DNA of 64,000 bases, from NCBI GenBank assembly GCA_949752745.1, contig OX457031.1:1928765-1992764 (forward strand), in the 5' to 3' direction. How positions within the stretch are numbered: the first letter of the stretch is position 1; every line of letters starts with the position of its first letter. Below, piece by piece: positions 47,850 to 59,315 of this stretch. Source of the stretch: Protula sp. h YS-2021 (Eukaryota > Annelida > Polychaeta > Sabellida > Serpulidae). The translations under genes were made by a program, and so were the position numbers. The notes beneath the pieces were generated by a model. It was not told the origin of the DNA, did not search any database, and saw only the letters and a list, made by a program, of their open reading frames with translations.

Positions 47850-48544
47850 GATGAAACTATCTAGCTGCTTGTATGTTATTAACCACTGATTTCATTCATG
47901 TAATAACCACACTAAATTTGTTCGATAAAAACTGTAAGTGCAGCAGCACTGTATAAGGGATTCAATTAATCTTGTACAGGTATTTTTATATAATTTTGCT
48001 CAAACTAGTATTATTACCGTTGACATAGTGTTTGACTTAAATATATATTTCTAGTTACATTTCTTCAACACAGCATATATTACATAAAGAGGCAGGTAAG
48101 AGCAGACAAATAGCTGTGTGCAAGACAGCCAAGTGGGGATAAAGTTTGAACGGGCACAGAATTAGACACTGTAAAACACTGCAGAGCTTTACATGAGCAT
48201 GTTTGTGGTCTCAACACAACCAAAAAAGAAATGGCTATGCTGGTGACCTGAGAACCCGGACAATAAAACACGCATATTATTTGCTGATGGTGTGGCAAGT
48301 GCGAAGAGCTAGGAACTTGGAACTGTGTTCAAAAAATGTTTGCTAGGGTATCTTTGTGTTGGTACTGTTGAAACAGTGTTCGCCATAAATGTACATTTTC
48401 TATATACATTTACTTAAGTCAGCAAATATTATATAAGGGCGAAGGTGACAGTACACAACTGACTGTGTGCAAAACACTGCATTGGTTATGAAGTTTGAAT
48501 GAACAAAAAATATGATATCATAAATCATTGCACAACTTTGTATG
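47850..48544. repeat. ~350-bp sub-repeat block outside the tandem units
   Basis: GTGGGGATAAAGTTTGAACG (48132) and the later AAGTTTGAATGAACA (48490) are further copies of the sub-repeat found inside the 1.92-kb units, more diverged. The block is paralogous to 57850-58360. Confidence 0.8.
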
Positions 48545-48922
48545 TAGATGTTCATGGCCGCATATTAAAAAGAAAAGAATATGGTTGCCTTAGAGCTTTG
48601 TCTACATGGCAGTTTTTTTTACGCCTGCCCTTTTTGGCATATTTCACCCCAAGCCACACGTTGTCAAACTGAGGGCTAAAATCGCTGAAAATAACACTCC
48701 AAAAATCGCTCGAATTTCTACGTCGCGCATGCGCAGTGAATTATTCACACTATGCACAATGTGCACTTGCATCTGTACTGTACATTGTTGCACTAATGTA
48801 GTTTCTATAACGCCTTACCTGGTCTAGGTAAACCCTGTCTGATCCACCCTCAATCCCATACACAGATTGTAGAAAACAGAAAGTTCAAATATTTTTGCAA
48901 ATTGCAAAAATAAGCTCATGCG
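48545..48922 (+). repeat. 372-bp repeat, isolated copy split by the TTAA composite
   Basis: Matches the array at 60.6-64 kb: TATGGTTGCC, CATGGCAG, ACGCCTGCCC, CACACGTTGTCA, GCGCATGCGCAGTGAAT, TGATCCACCCTCA and AAATATTTTTG, ending at CTCATGCG. The next expected bases, AAATAATATCTC, appear only at 56768, beyond the inserted block. Confidence 0.88.
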
Positions 48923-48926
48923 TTAA

Positions 48927-49473
48927 AGGGAAATGCGGGTATCTCTGCGCCATCTAGCCACCGAAATGCGCATTACATTTGAATCGATGTTTACCCAGTA
49001 TAAATAAATCCGTCGAGATCGAAAAATTCTTTTTGGAGACAAATAGGGCCGTGTCCAGAAACGGTTTGTATTGATATTTTGTTCCTAGAAGGGCCTGTGT
49101 TAATATATTGTCCATTAATATCATATTGCACAGTTTTTATCATTTATCCATTGAGTCAATAGAATTTTGTCACAAAGATTGTATAATTCTCTTATTCATA
49201 AGGTGACATATATTTTTTATTTGCTTAAACATTTCGTATGGCGTGTTTTTTTTTTTCAAACAAGAAAAAATGAGGCAATTGCCAATTGTGATTATGTGTG
49301 AGTTTTCAATTTTGATTGAAATTTCTTGGTTTTCCCGAAGGTTTTTATAGTAAAAGTACGCGATCTTTCAGTGCTTTTATTTCTGTTACAGCATCGATGA
49401 CCCCCTTTTTCTTTTCAATTTTGTGAAAGTATGAAGCAAATGTCAATTGTAGCTGAGACACCCGCATTTCCCT
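48927..49473. mobile_element. 547-bp MITE with TTAA target site (left)
   Basis: Starts AGGGAAATGCGGGTATCTC and ends with the inverse GAGACACCCGCATTTCCCT, matching at 18 of 19 positions. It is flanked by TTAA at 48923-48926 and 49474-49477. TTAA duplications are typical of piggyBac and Kolobok-type elements. No transposase is present. A near copy lies at 56198-56765. Confidence 0.88.
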
Positions 49474-52400
49474 TTAACACAGGGATGTCACAAATCCTTG
49501 TCCTGTACTTTTATTTGTCTGTCAATTTGTAAGAGAACGTGCAACAGTTTCAATCAGAAACCAAGTTTACCGCTCTCTGCCTATTTTCCTTCTATGTTTC
49601 GTATTCAGTTTCCATTTTTCTGCGTTGTACATCAGAACTCGAAGGAAAAATCGAAGGAAAAATATGAAATTAATATGAAACGTCAGAAATGACCATTAGG
49701 TCATTATACCACATTTTAATTCACTCCTAGGTTTAACAATTGTCTTTTGCATTTTATTTAGTATAGTTTAGTAAGGCTGTTTTAGGGCTATGCAGAATTG
49801 CGTGTATTTAATCGCTCCTGTATTTCTTTAGCTACTTATTTGAAGTTAAGAAGTATGTTGAGTCACCAATAATAACTAACTTTCAGTGCAACTCATGATA
49901 AGTTCATGGACAATCCATAAGTTGAATTCCAAAAGTTGGGTAGCAGGTTAGATGTATGAGGCATTGACTTGGTATGTGCCAAGTATGGAATTGATCTGTT
50001 TACCAGAAGGTAGTTTTCAAAATTTTTTCACGTCAGTCCTTGAATCACGACTTTTCCATTGTCAGTCTATGGACTTTTAACACAGGGATGTCACAAATCC
50101 TCTTCCTGTAGCTTTGTTTTTCTTTCAATTTCTTTGAAACTTTGAAAAGAGAGAACGTGCAACAGTTTTACCCAGAAACCAAGTTTACAGCTCTCTCCCT
50201 ATTTTCCTTCTATTTTTCGTATTGGGTCTCCGTTTCTCAGCGTTGTACAACAGAACTCAAAGGAAATACATAAAATTTTCCAAAAATCTTTTCTGACGTT
50301 AGGAACAACTTATTTTAAAAATAGTGCAGACTTCTGATGTACACCTATAGTGTTCTCAAAATATCCAAGCGTTTTACACCGTAGCCGTTAAGAGTGAGAT
50401 ACAATGACCAATAGGTCATTATACAATTTTCAATTTACTGTTTGGATTGAGAATAGTCTTTTACATTCTCTTTACTATAGTTTCGTAAGGCAGTTTTGGG
50501 GCTATGCAGCATTGCGTGTATTTAATCGCTCCGGTATTTCTTTAGCTACTTATTTGAAGTTAAGAAGTATGTTGAGTCACCAATAATAACTAACTTTCAG
50601 TGCAACTCATGATAAGTTCATGGACAATCCATAAGTTGAATTCCAAAAGTTGGGTAGCAGGTTAGATGTATGAGGCATTGACTTGGTATGTGCCAAGTAT
50701 GGAATTGATCTGTTTACCAGAAGGTAGTTTTCAAAATTTTTTCACGTCAGTCCTTGAATCACTACTTTTCCATTGTCAGTCTATGGACTTTTAACACAGG
50801 GATGTCACAAATCCTCTTCCTGTAGCTTTGTTTTTCTTTCAATTTCTTTGAAACTTTGGAAAGAGAGAACGTGCAACAGTTTTACCCAGAAACCAAGTTT
50901 ACAGCTCTCTACCTATTTTCCTTCTATTTTTCGTATCCAGTCTCCGTTTCTCTGCGTTGAACAACAGAACTCGAAGGAAAAATATCAAATTTCCAAAAAT
51001 CTTTTCTGACGTCAGGAACAACTTATTTTAGAAGCAGTGGATATCTGTGATATTCACCTATGGAGTTCTCAAAATATCCAAGCATTTTGCACCTTAGCCA
51101 TTAAGAGTGAGCGACAATGACCAAAAGGTTATCATACCACATTTTAATTCACTGTTAGGTTAAGCAATTGTCTTTTGCATTTTCTTTAGTATAGTTAAGT
51201 AAGGCAGTTTTGGAGCTATGTAGCGTTTTGTGTATTTAATGGCTTGTGCAGGTCTTAAGCCACTTCTTTGAAGTTATTCAGTATGTTGAGTCACCAAAAA
51301 TAACTAATTCTCAGTGCGATTCATGATAAGCTCGTGGACAATCCGTAAGTTAAATTCCAAAAGCTGCATAACAGGTTAGATACACGATGCATTGTCTTGG
51401 TATGGGCCAAGTATGGAATCGATCTGTTTACCAGAAGATAGTTTTCAAAAATATTTCACGTCGGCCCTTGGATCACTACTTTTCCATTGTTACTCTATGG
51501 ACGTTCAACACAGGGATGTCACAAATCCTCTTCCTGTAGCTTTGTTTTTCTGTCAATTTCTTTGAAACTTTGGAAAGAGATAACGTGCAACAGTTTCACC
51601 CAGAAACCAAGTTTACAGCGATCTGCCTATTTTCCTTCTATTTTTCGTATCCAGTCTCCGTTTCTCTGCGTTGAACAACAGAACTCGAAGGAAAAATATC
51701 AAATTTCCAAAAATCTTTTCTGACGTCAGGAACAACTTATTTTAGAAGCAGTGGATATCTGTGATATTCACCTATGGAGTTCTCAAAATATCCAAGCATT
51801 TTGCACCTTAGCCATTAAGAGTGAGAGACAATGACCAATAAATCATTATTCCACATTTCAATTCACTGTTAGGTTTAGCAATTGTCTTTTGCATTTTCTT
51901 TAGTATAGTTTAGTAAGGCAGTTTTGGGGCTATACAGCATTTTGTGTATTTAATGGCTTGGGCAGGTCTTAAGCCACTTCTTTGAAGTAAAAAAAGTATG
52001 TTGAGTCACCAGAAACAACTAATTCTCAGTGCAATTCATGATAAACTCATGAACAATCCGTAAGTTAAATTCCAAAAGTTGGGTAACAGGTTAGATGCAC
52101 GATGCATTGTCTTGGTATGTGCCAAGTATGGATTCGATCTGTTTACCAGAAGATAGTTTTCAAAAATATTTCACGTCGGCCCTTGGATCACTACTTTTCC
52201 ATTGTTACTCTATGGACGTTCAACACAGGGATGTCACAAATCCTCTTCCTGTAGCTTTGTTTTTCTGTCAATTTCTTTGAAACTTTGGAAAGAGATAACG
52301 TGCAACAGTTTCACCCAGAAACCTAGTTTACAGCGATCTGCCTATTTTCCTTCTATTTTTCGTATCCAGTCTCCGTTTCTCTGCGTTGAACAACAGAACT

Positions 52401-55400
52401 CGAAGGAAAAATATCAAATTTCCAAAAATCTTTTCTGACGTCAGGAACAACTTATTTTAAAAGCAGTGGATATCTGTGATATTCACCTATGGAGTTCTCA
52501 AAATATCCAAGCATTTTGTACCTCAGTCATTAAGAGTGAGCGACAATGACCAAAAGGTCATCATACCACATTTTAATTGACTGTTAGGTTAAGCAATTGT
52601 CTTTTGCATTTTCTTTAGTATAGTTTAGTAAGGCAGTTTTGGGGCTATACAGTATTTTGTGTATTTAATGGCTTGGGCAGGTCTTAAGCCACTTCTTTGA
52701 AGTAAAAAAGTATGTTGAGTCACCAATAATAACTAACTTTCAGTGCAACTCATGATAAGTTCATGGACAATCCATACGTTGAATTCCAAAAGTTGGGTAG
52801 CAGGTTAGATGTATGAGGCATTGACTTGGTATGTGCCAAGTATGGAATTGATCTGTTTACCAGAAGGTAGTTTTCAAAATTTTTTCACGTCAGTCCTTGA
52901 ATCACTACTTTTCCATTGTCAGTCTATGGACTTTTAACACAGGGATGTCACAAATCCTCTTTCTGTAGCTTTGTTTTTTCTTTCAATTTCTCTGAAACTT
53001 TGGAAATAGAGAACGTGCAACAGTTTTACCCAGAAACCAAGTTTACAGCTCTCTCCCTATTTTCCTTCTATTTTTCGTATTAGGTCTCCGTTTCTCAGCG
53101 TTGTACAACAGAACTCAAAGGTAATACATAAAATTTCCAAAAATCTTTTCTGACGTTAGGAACAACTTATTTTAAAAATAGTGCAGACTTCTGATGTACA
53201 CCTTCAGTGTTCTCAAAATATCCAAGCGTTTTACACCGTAGCCGTTAAGAGTGAGATACAATGACCAATAGGTCATTATACAATTTTCAATTTACTGTTT
53301 GGTTTGAGAATAGTCTTTTACATTCTCTTTACTATAGTTTCGTAAGGCAGTTTTGGGGCTATGCAGCATTGCGTGTATTTAATCGCTCCGGTATTTCTTT
53401 AGCTACTTATTTGAAGTTAAGAAGTATGTTGAGTCACCAATAATAACTAACTTTCAGTGCAACTCATGATAAGTTCATGGACAATCCATAAGTTGAATTC
53501 CAAAAGTTGGGTAGCAGGTTAGATGTATGAGGCATTGACTTGGTATGTGCCAAGTATGGAAGTGATCTGTTTACCAGAAGGTAGTTTTCAAAATTTTTTC
53601 ACGTCAGTCCTTGAATCACTACTTTTCCATTGTCAGTCTATGGACTTTTAACACATGGATGTCACAAATCCTCTTCCTGTAGCTTTGTTTTTCTTTCAAT
53701 TTCTTTGAAACTTTGGAAAGAGAGAACGTGCAACAGTTTTACCCAGAAACCAAGTTTACAGCTCTCTACCTATTTTCCTTCTATTTTTCGTATTAGGTCT
53801 CCGTTTCTCAGCGTTGTACAACAGAACTCAAAGGAAATACATAAAATTTCCAAAAATCTTTTCTGACGTTAGGAACAATTCATTTTAAAAATAGTGCAGA
53901 CTTCTGATGTACACCTATAGTGTTCTCAAAATATCCAAGCGTTTTACACCGTAGCCGTTAAGAGTGAGATACAATGACCAATAGGTCATTATACAATTTT
54001 CAATTTACTGTTTGGTTTGAGAATAGTCTTTTACATTCTTTTACTATAGTTTCGTAAGGCAGTTTTGGGGCTATGCAGCATTGCGTGTATTTAATCGCTC
54101 CGGTATTTCTTTAGCTACTTATTTGAAGTTAAGAAGTATGTTGAGTCACCAATAATAACTAACTTTCAGTGCAACTCATGATAAGTTCATAACCACAATC
54201 CATAAGTTGAATTCCAAAAGTTGGGTAGCAGGTTAGATGTATGAGGCATTGACTTGGTATGTGCCAAGTATGGAATTGATCTGTTTACCAGAAGGTAGTT
54301 TTCAAAATTTTTTCACGTCAGTCCTTGAATCACTACTTTTCCATTGTCAGTCTATGGACTTTTAACACAGGGATGTCACAAATCCTCTTCCTGTAGCTTT
54401 GTTTTTCTTTCAATTTCTTTGAAACTTTGGAAAGAGAGAACGTGCAACAGTTTTACCCAGAAACCAAGTTTACAGCTCTCTACCTATTTTCCTTCTATTT
54501 TTCGTATTAGGTCTCCGTTTCTCAGCGTTGTACAACAGAACTCAAAGGAAATACATAAAATTTCCAAAAATCTTTTCTGACGTTAGGAACAACTCATTTT
54601 AAAAATAGTGCAGACTTCTGATGTACACCTATAGTGTTCTCAAAATATCCAAGCGTTTTACACCGTAGCCGTTAAGAGTGAGATACAATGACCAATAGGT
54701 CATTATACAAATTTCAATTTACTGTTTGGTTTGAGATTTGTCTTTTGTATTCTCTTTACTATAGTTTCGTAAGGCAGTTTTGGGGCTATGCAGCATTGCG
54801 TGTATTTAATCGCTCCTGTATTTCTTTAGCTACTTATTTGATGTTAAGAAGTATGTTGAGTCACGAATAATAACTAACTTTCAGTGCAACTCATGATAAG
54901 TTCATGGACAATCCGTAAGTTGAATTCCAAAAGTTGGGTAGCAGGTTAGATGTATGAGGCATTGACTTGGTGTGTGCCAAGTATGGAAGTGATCTGTTTA
55001 CCAGAAGGTAGTTTTCAAAATTTTTTCACGTCAGTCCTTGAATCACTACTTTTCCATTGTCAGTCTATGGACTTTTAACACATGGATGTCACAAATCCTC
55101 TTCCTCTGGCTTTGTTTTTCTTTCAATTTCTTTGAAACTTTGGAAAGAGAGAACGTGCAACAGTTTTACCCAGAAACCAAGTTTACAGCTCTCTACCTAT
55201 TTTCCTTCTATTTTTCGTATTGGGTCTCCGTTTCTCAGCGTTGTACAACAGAACTCAAAGGTAATACATAAAATTTCCAAAAATCTTTTCTGACGTTAGG
55301 AACAACTTATTTTAAAAATAGTGCAGACCTCTGATGTACACTAATAGTGTTCTCAAAATATCCAAGCGTTTTACACCGTAGCCGTTAAGAGTGAGATACA

Positions 55401-56197
55401 ATGACCAATAGGTCATTATACAATTTTCAATTTACTGTTTGGTTTGAGAATTATCTTTTGCATTCTCTTTACTATAGTTTCGTAAGGCAGTTTTGGGGCT
55501 ATGCAGCATTGCGTGTATTTAATCGCTCCGGTATTTCTTTAGCTACTTATTTGAAGTTAAGAAGTATGTTGAGTCACCAATAATAACTAATTTTCAGTGC
55601 AACTCATGATAAGTTCATGGACAATCCATAAGTTGAATTCCAAAAGTTGGGTAGCAGGTTAGACGTATGAGAGAGAACGAACAATAGTTTCACACAGAAA
55701 CCAAGTTTACAGCTGTCTGCCTATTTTTCTTTTATTTTTCGTATCCAGTTTCCGTTTCTCTGCGTTGTACAACAAAACTCAAAGGAAATATATAAAATTT
55801 CCAAACATTTTTTCTGACGTCAGGAACAACTTATTTTAAAAATAGCGCAGACCTCTGATGTACACCTATAGTGTTCTCAAAACATCCAGGCTTTTTACAC
55901 TGTAGCCATTAAGAGTGAGCAACAATGACAAATAGGCCATTATACCACATTTTAATTCACTCTTCGGTTTAACAATTGTCTTTTGCATTTTCTTTAGTAT
56001 ACTTTAGTAAAGCGGTTTGGGGGCTATGCAGCCTTGCTTGTATTTGATCGCTCCTGCAGGTCTTAAGCTACTTCTTCGGAGTTAAGAAGTATTGAACTGA
56101 TCTGTTTACCAGGAAGTAGTTTTCAAAAATTTTTCACGTCGGTCCTTAAATCACTACTTTTCCATTGTTAGTCCATTGTTAGTCTATGGACTTTTAA
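49474..56197 (+). repeat. ~714-bp satellite array, about 10 monomers
   Basis: The monomer opening TTAACACAGGGATGTCACAA recurs at 49474 (604-base monomer), then at about 50077, 50791, 51505, 52219, 52933, 53646, 54360 and 55073, at 713-715 bases. The last 1.1 kb is two partial monomers joined by a deletion near 55665. Two subtypes exist: most have GACTTTTAACAC at the junction, while those at 51505 and 52219 have GACGTTCAACAC and a CAGGTCTTAAGCCACTTC segment. Each monomer has a small hairpin, AATGACCAATAGGTCATT. The 60-78 codon frames repeated in each monomer are by-products of DNA identity. Confidence 0.95.
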
Positions 56198-56765
56198 AGG
56201 GAAATGCGGGTATCTCTGCTCCATCTAGCGACCGAAATGCGCATTACATTGAATATCGCTGAGTTTGAATCGATGTTTACACAGTATAAATAACTACTTA
56301 ATCAGTCTAGATCGAAAAATTTTTTCAAATACAAATATGGTCGTGTCCAGAAATAGTCTGTATTGATATTTTGGTCCTAGCAGGACCTGTGTTGATGTAT
56401 TGTCCATTAAAATCATATTACACTGTTTTCACCATTTATCCGTTGAGTCAATGGAATTTTGTCAAAAAGATTGTATAATTCTCTTATTCATACGGTGACA
56501 CATATTTTTATTTGCTTAAAACATTTCGTATGATGTATTCTTTAAACACGGAAAGAATCAGGCAATTGTAAATCCTGAACATGTGTGAATTGTGCATTTT
56601 GATTGTGAATAGTAAAAGTATGCGACCTTTCAATTGTCTTTTTTTCTCTTATAACATCGGTGACCCCCCTTTTTCTTTTCAATTTTTGAATGTATACCCT
56701 CAAAGCATTAAACTGTGAAAGCATGAAGGAAATGTCAATTGTAGGTGAGATACCCGAATTTCCCT
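56198..56765. mobile_element. 568-bp MITE with TTAA target site (right)
   Basis: Second copy of the left MITE, in the same orientation: starts AGGGAAATGCGGGTATCTC, ends GAGATACCCGAATTTCCCT, flanked by TTAA at 56194-56197 and 56766-56769. Internal landmarks such as GAATCGATGTTTAC, GTGTCCAGAAA and GACCCCCCTTTTTCTTTTCA match the left copy in order. Confidence 0.88.
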
Positions 56766-56769
56766 TTAA

Positions 56770-56985
56770 ATAATATCTCTTGCTCCTTTAAATATGGCTG
56801 CCCTAGACCTTTCCCTGCATAGCAGATTTTTTAACGCCTGCCCGTTTTTGACATATTTCACCCCAGGTCACACGTTGTCAGACTAAGGGCTAAAATCGCT
56901 GAAACAAACATTCTGAAAATCGTTCAAATTTCTACTTCGCGCATGCGCAGCGAATAATTCATCTAAGGCGTATATAACTTTACAA
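56770..56985 (+). repeat. 372-bp repeat, continuation after the composite
   Basis: Resumes at ATAATATCTCTTGCTCC exactly where the copy at 48545-48922 was interrupted, and runs through GCGCATGCGCAGCGAATAAT before breaking off. Confidence 0.88.
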
Positions 56986-57290
56986 AAATCGTTATGTGCA
57001 GAGCAGCCGAGTGGGGATGAAGTGTGGAGTTTCTTTCTTTCTTTCTTTGTAATTGATGAAGCATTGCCGTGAACTTTGTCTGTAGTGCCTTGTTTCGCAA
57101 ATATCGAAAAACTGAATTTTTATTTGCTTGATATATTCTTAGTTTAAATAATTAGTGTTTTCTCTTGTTTGATAGATACACACCGGGTGCATGGCGATTT
57201 GTTTATGCTACGAGCAGGTGGATGTAAGTCGTGAGTAAAATCGTTGGGAAAGAAACATGAAAACGGTCATAAACATTTGCTTAAGTCAGC
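56986..57290 (+). repeat. truncated end of a 1.92-kb unit
   Basis: GCCGAGTGGGGATGAAGTGT onward matches 43155-43420, including a damaged form of the 46-base cassette near 57187 from which part of its 3' half is missing. A TTTC microsatellite (57030-57047) is present only here. Confidence 0.85.
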
Positions 57291-57845
57291 ACTTGTCGCT
57301 GTTTGCTTTTGTGGGTTCGACTCCCACAGAGTGCTTGCATAAGGATTTCTTATGCAATCAACTGGCACTCTCCGGTAATAGCACAGCAGGATAAGTATTA
57401 GACTAGGACACGTTGCCACTGAAATGGTTACAGGAAAAATTTTAGCATGGGAAAGCAGTAGTATTAAGGGAACTGCTTCATACTAAAGAAAGAGTGTTGA
57501 ATGGATAAGGAGTTGCAACATAAAGTTCTTGATTATTAAAAGTGTATGTGCGTCAGAAAATGTTTAGAAAAGCTTCCCCGCCTATAGTTTTAGTCGAATC
57601 GTGGAAAACTGTGGGATTTTCTACACCGTAAAATAGCATAAAAACAACGGTTTCACTGCTACAGCGTGTAGCTTCTAAACCATGAAAAACTTGATTAACT
57701 AGACAGTTACCTAGAGCATGAGACATAAATGACCAACTTAAGCGGGCTGTGCTACCACCGGAGAGCGCATATTCGTTGCATAAGAAATCGTTATGCAAGC
57801 ACCCTGTGGGAGTCGAACCCACAATAGCAAACAGCACTATTTTCT
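57290..57845. mobile_element. ~0.55-kb element bounded by inverted tRNA-like modules (copy 2)
   Basis: Left module: T-arm 57311-57327, GCACTCT and TAGCACAGCAGG (57379-57390), the latter a full 12 of 12 match to the A-box consensus. Right module inverted: CGGGCTGTGCTA at 57743-57754 and GTGGGAGTCGAACCCAC at 57806-57822. The interior matches 47512-47720. The 102-codon minus-strand frame (57553-57861) passes through the right end and is not conserved in copy 1. Confidence 0.6.
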
Positions 57846-57849
57846 TAAC

Positions 57850-58359
57850 CACTGGTATCATTTATGTAACAACCACAATAAATTTGTTCGATAAAAACGG
57901 TAAGTGCAGCATTGTAAAATGGATTCAAATTAATTAATTTTGTACGGGAATTTTTATATAATTTTGCTCAAACTAATATTGGTACCGTTGAATTAGTATT
58001 CGCCGTAAATATACATTCCTGGCATTTCTTCAACATAGCATATATTACATAAAGGAGCAGATAAGAGCAGACAAATAGCTGTGTGCAAGACAGCCGAGTG
58101 GGGATGAAGTTTGAACGGGCACAGAAATGAATATGGTAAAGCGTTGCAGAGTTTTGCACAAGCATGTTTGTGGTCCCAACACAAAAAAGGAAGAGCAGAT
58201 AGAAATGGCTATGTTGTTGATTTGAGAATCTGGAATCTAAAATATGAATATTATTTGCTGATGGTGTGGCTATGTGCGAAGAGCTATGAATTTATAACTT
58301 TGCTCAAAGAATGTTTGCCAGGGTATATTTGTATCGGTAGTGTTGAACAGTAATCGCCC
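57850..58359. repeat. ~350-bp sub-repeat block, second location
   Basis: CCGAGTGGGGATGAAGTTTG at 58091 and CTGATGGTGTGGCTATGTGC at 58258 are sub-repeat landmarks. The block parallels 47850-48400 and is interrupted by the MITE at 58365. Confidence 0.8.
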
Positions 58360-58364
58360 TAAAT

Positions 58365-58710
58365 TAGGGTTCGAAATTAGCGGTGGCGCAGTAGCGATTT
58401 GCCACCACGTTTTGACATTTCGCAACGAGAAAAAAATCTTGGTAGCGACATTTTGCAACCAGAAAATCAGGAAAACATAGTTCACAAATTTAAATAATTT
58501 TCTTTTCATAAATAACATTATTAATTGGCAAATAGCGGCCTGTCAAGTTGGTTAGATCAATACTTGGCTTGTTAGATAAATAATTGACTTGTTGTTTTCA
58601 TGTTGTTGCCGTTGGCCACTTTCGCCACGGGTCAACTCCATTTCACCAGCAGAACAAAAAGTTGGTGGCGAAAATAGGTACCATGTCAAAAGACTTAAGT
58701 TCGAACCCTA
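58365..58710. mobile_element. 346-bp MITE with TAAAT direct repeats
   Basis: Ends are TAGGGTTCGAA and TTCGAACCCTA, perfect 11-base inverted repeats. TAAAT flanks both sides (58360-58364 and 58711-58715), and the related uninterrupted sequence CGCCCTAAATATATATTTTT is seen at 43052. The terminal sequence is hAT-like, but hAT elements usually make 8-base duplications, so the superfamily is uncertain. The interior has GCGGTGGCG/CGCCACGG-type inverted phrases and no transposase. Confidence 0.8.
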
Positions 58711-58744
58711 TAAATATACATTTTTGTGTATATTTCCTGAAGAC

Positions 58745-59004
58745 AGCATATAAATCAACTTTGTCCAAGGACAAAGTCCCAGCTTACGAAAAGCAATAAG
58801 ACCGATTTCAGCGTGCATAAGCAAGGGAATTTCCCTTAAAATTTGGGCTTCAAAAGATGAGACGGCAAAAGGCTAGCTCAATAAATAATTTCGCACCGGA
58901 CCAGAACATAGACCGAAAAACGCATACAAAGATTTGTTTCCAAGAAAATGGGAAGCATTGTATCTCCGGTAGACTGGATGGTCTGCCCTAGATTCCTTCG
59001 AACC
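58745..59004. other. unassigned stretch with short palindrome
   Basis: ACTTTGTCCAAGGACAAAGT (58759-58778) is a 20-base palindrome; a GTCCAAGGAC core recurs at 59454. Nothing else is recognisable. Confidence 0.5.
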
Positions 59005-59315
59005 ACGCTCGCATTTCGGAGCAGTGCGCATATCGATGTAACTTGCCTCAATGCGCGGTTTTTATTCAGACAAGTGCGTATGTTTATTTAATTCGCTTTG
59101 ATGCGCGGCTCTCATTTTAGAACAGTGCACATGTTTATTTAACTTGCGTTGATGCGCGGTTCGCATTTCGGACCAGCACGCATGTTTATTTACCTTTTGT
59201 TGATGAGCGGTCCTTATTTCGGTTCAGTGCGCATGTTTATTTACCTTGTGTTGATGTGCGGTTCTTATATCAGACCAGTGCGCAAGTTCATTTAACTTGC
59301 GTTTACGCGCTGTAG
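59005..59315. repeat. 50-bp tandem repeat, about 6 copies
   Basis: CAGTGCGCATGTTTATTTAA followed by CTTGCGTTGATGCGCGGTTC recurs every 50-51 bases (about 59022, 59072, 59123, 59173, 59224 and 59275) with numerous substitutions. Confidence 0.9.

Noticed and set aside
49498..55583. Families of near-identical 60-78 codon frames repeated every ~714 bp
   Set aside because: They follow the satellite period, including the frames' third positions; conservation reflects DNA homogenisation rather than protein selection.
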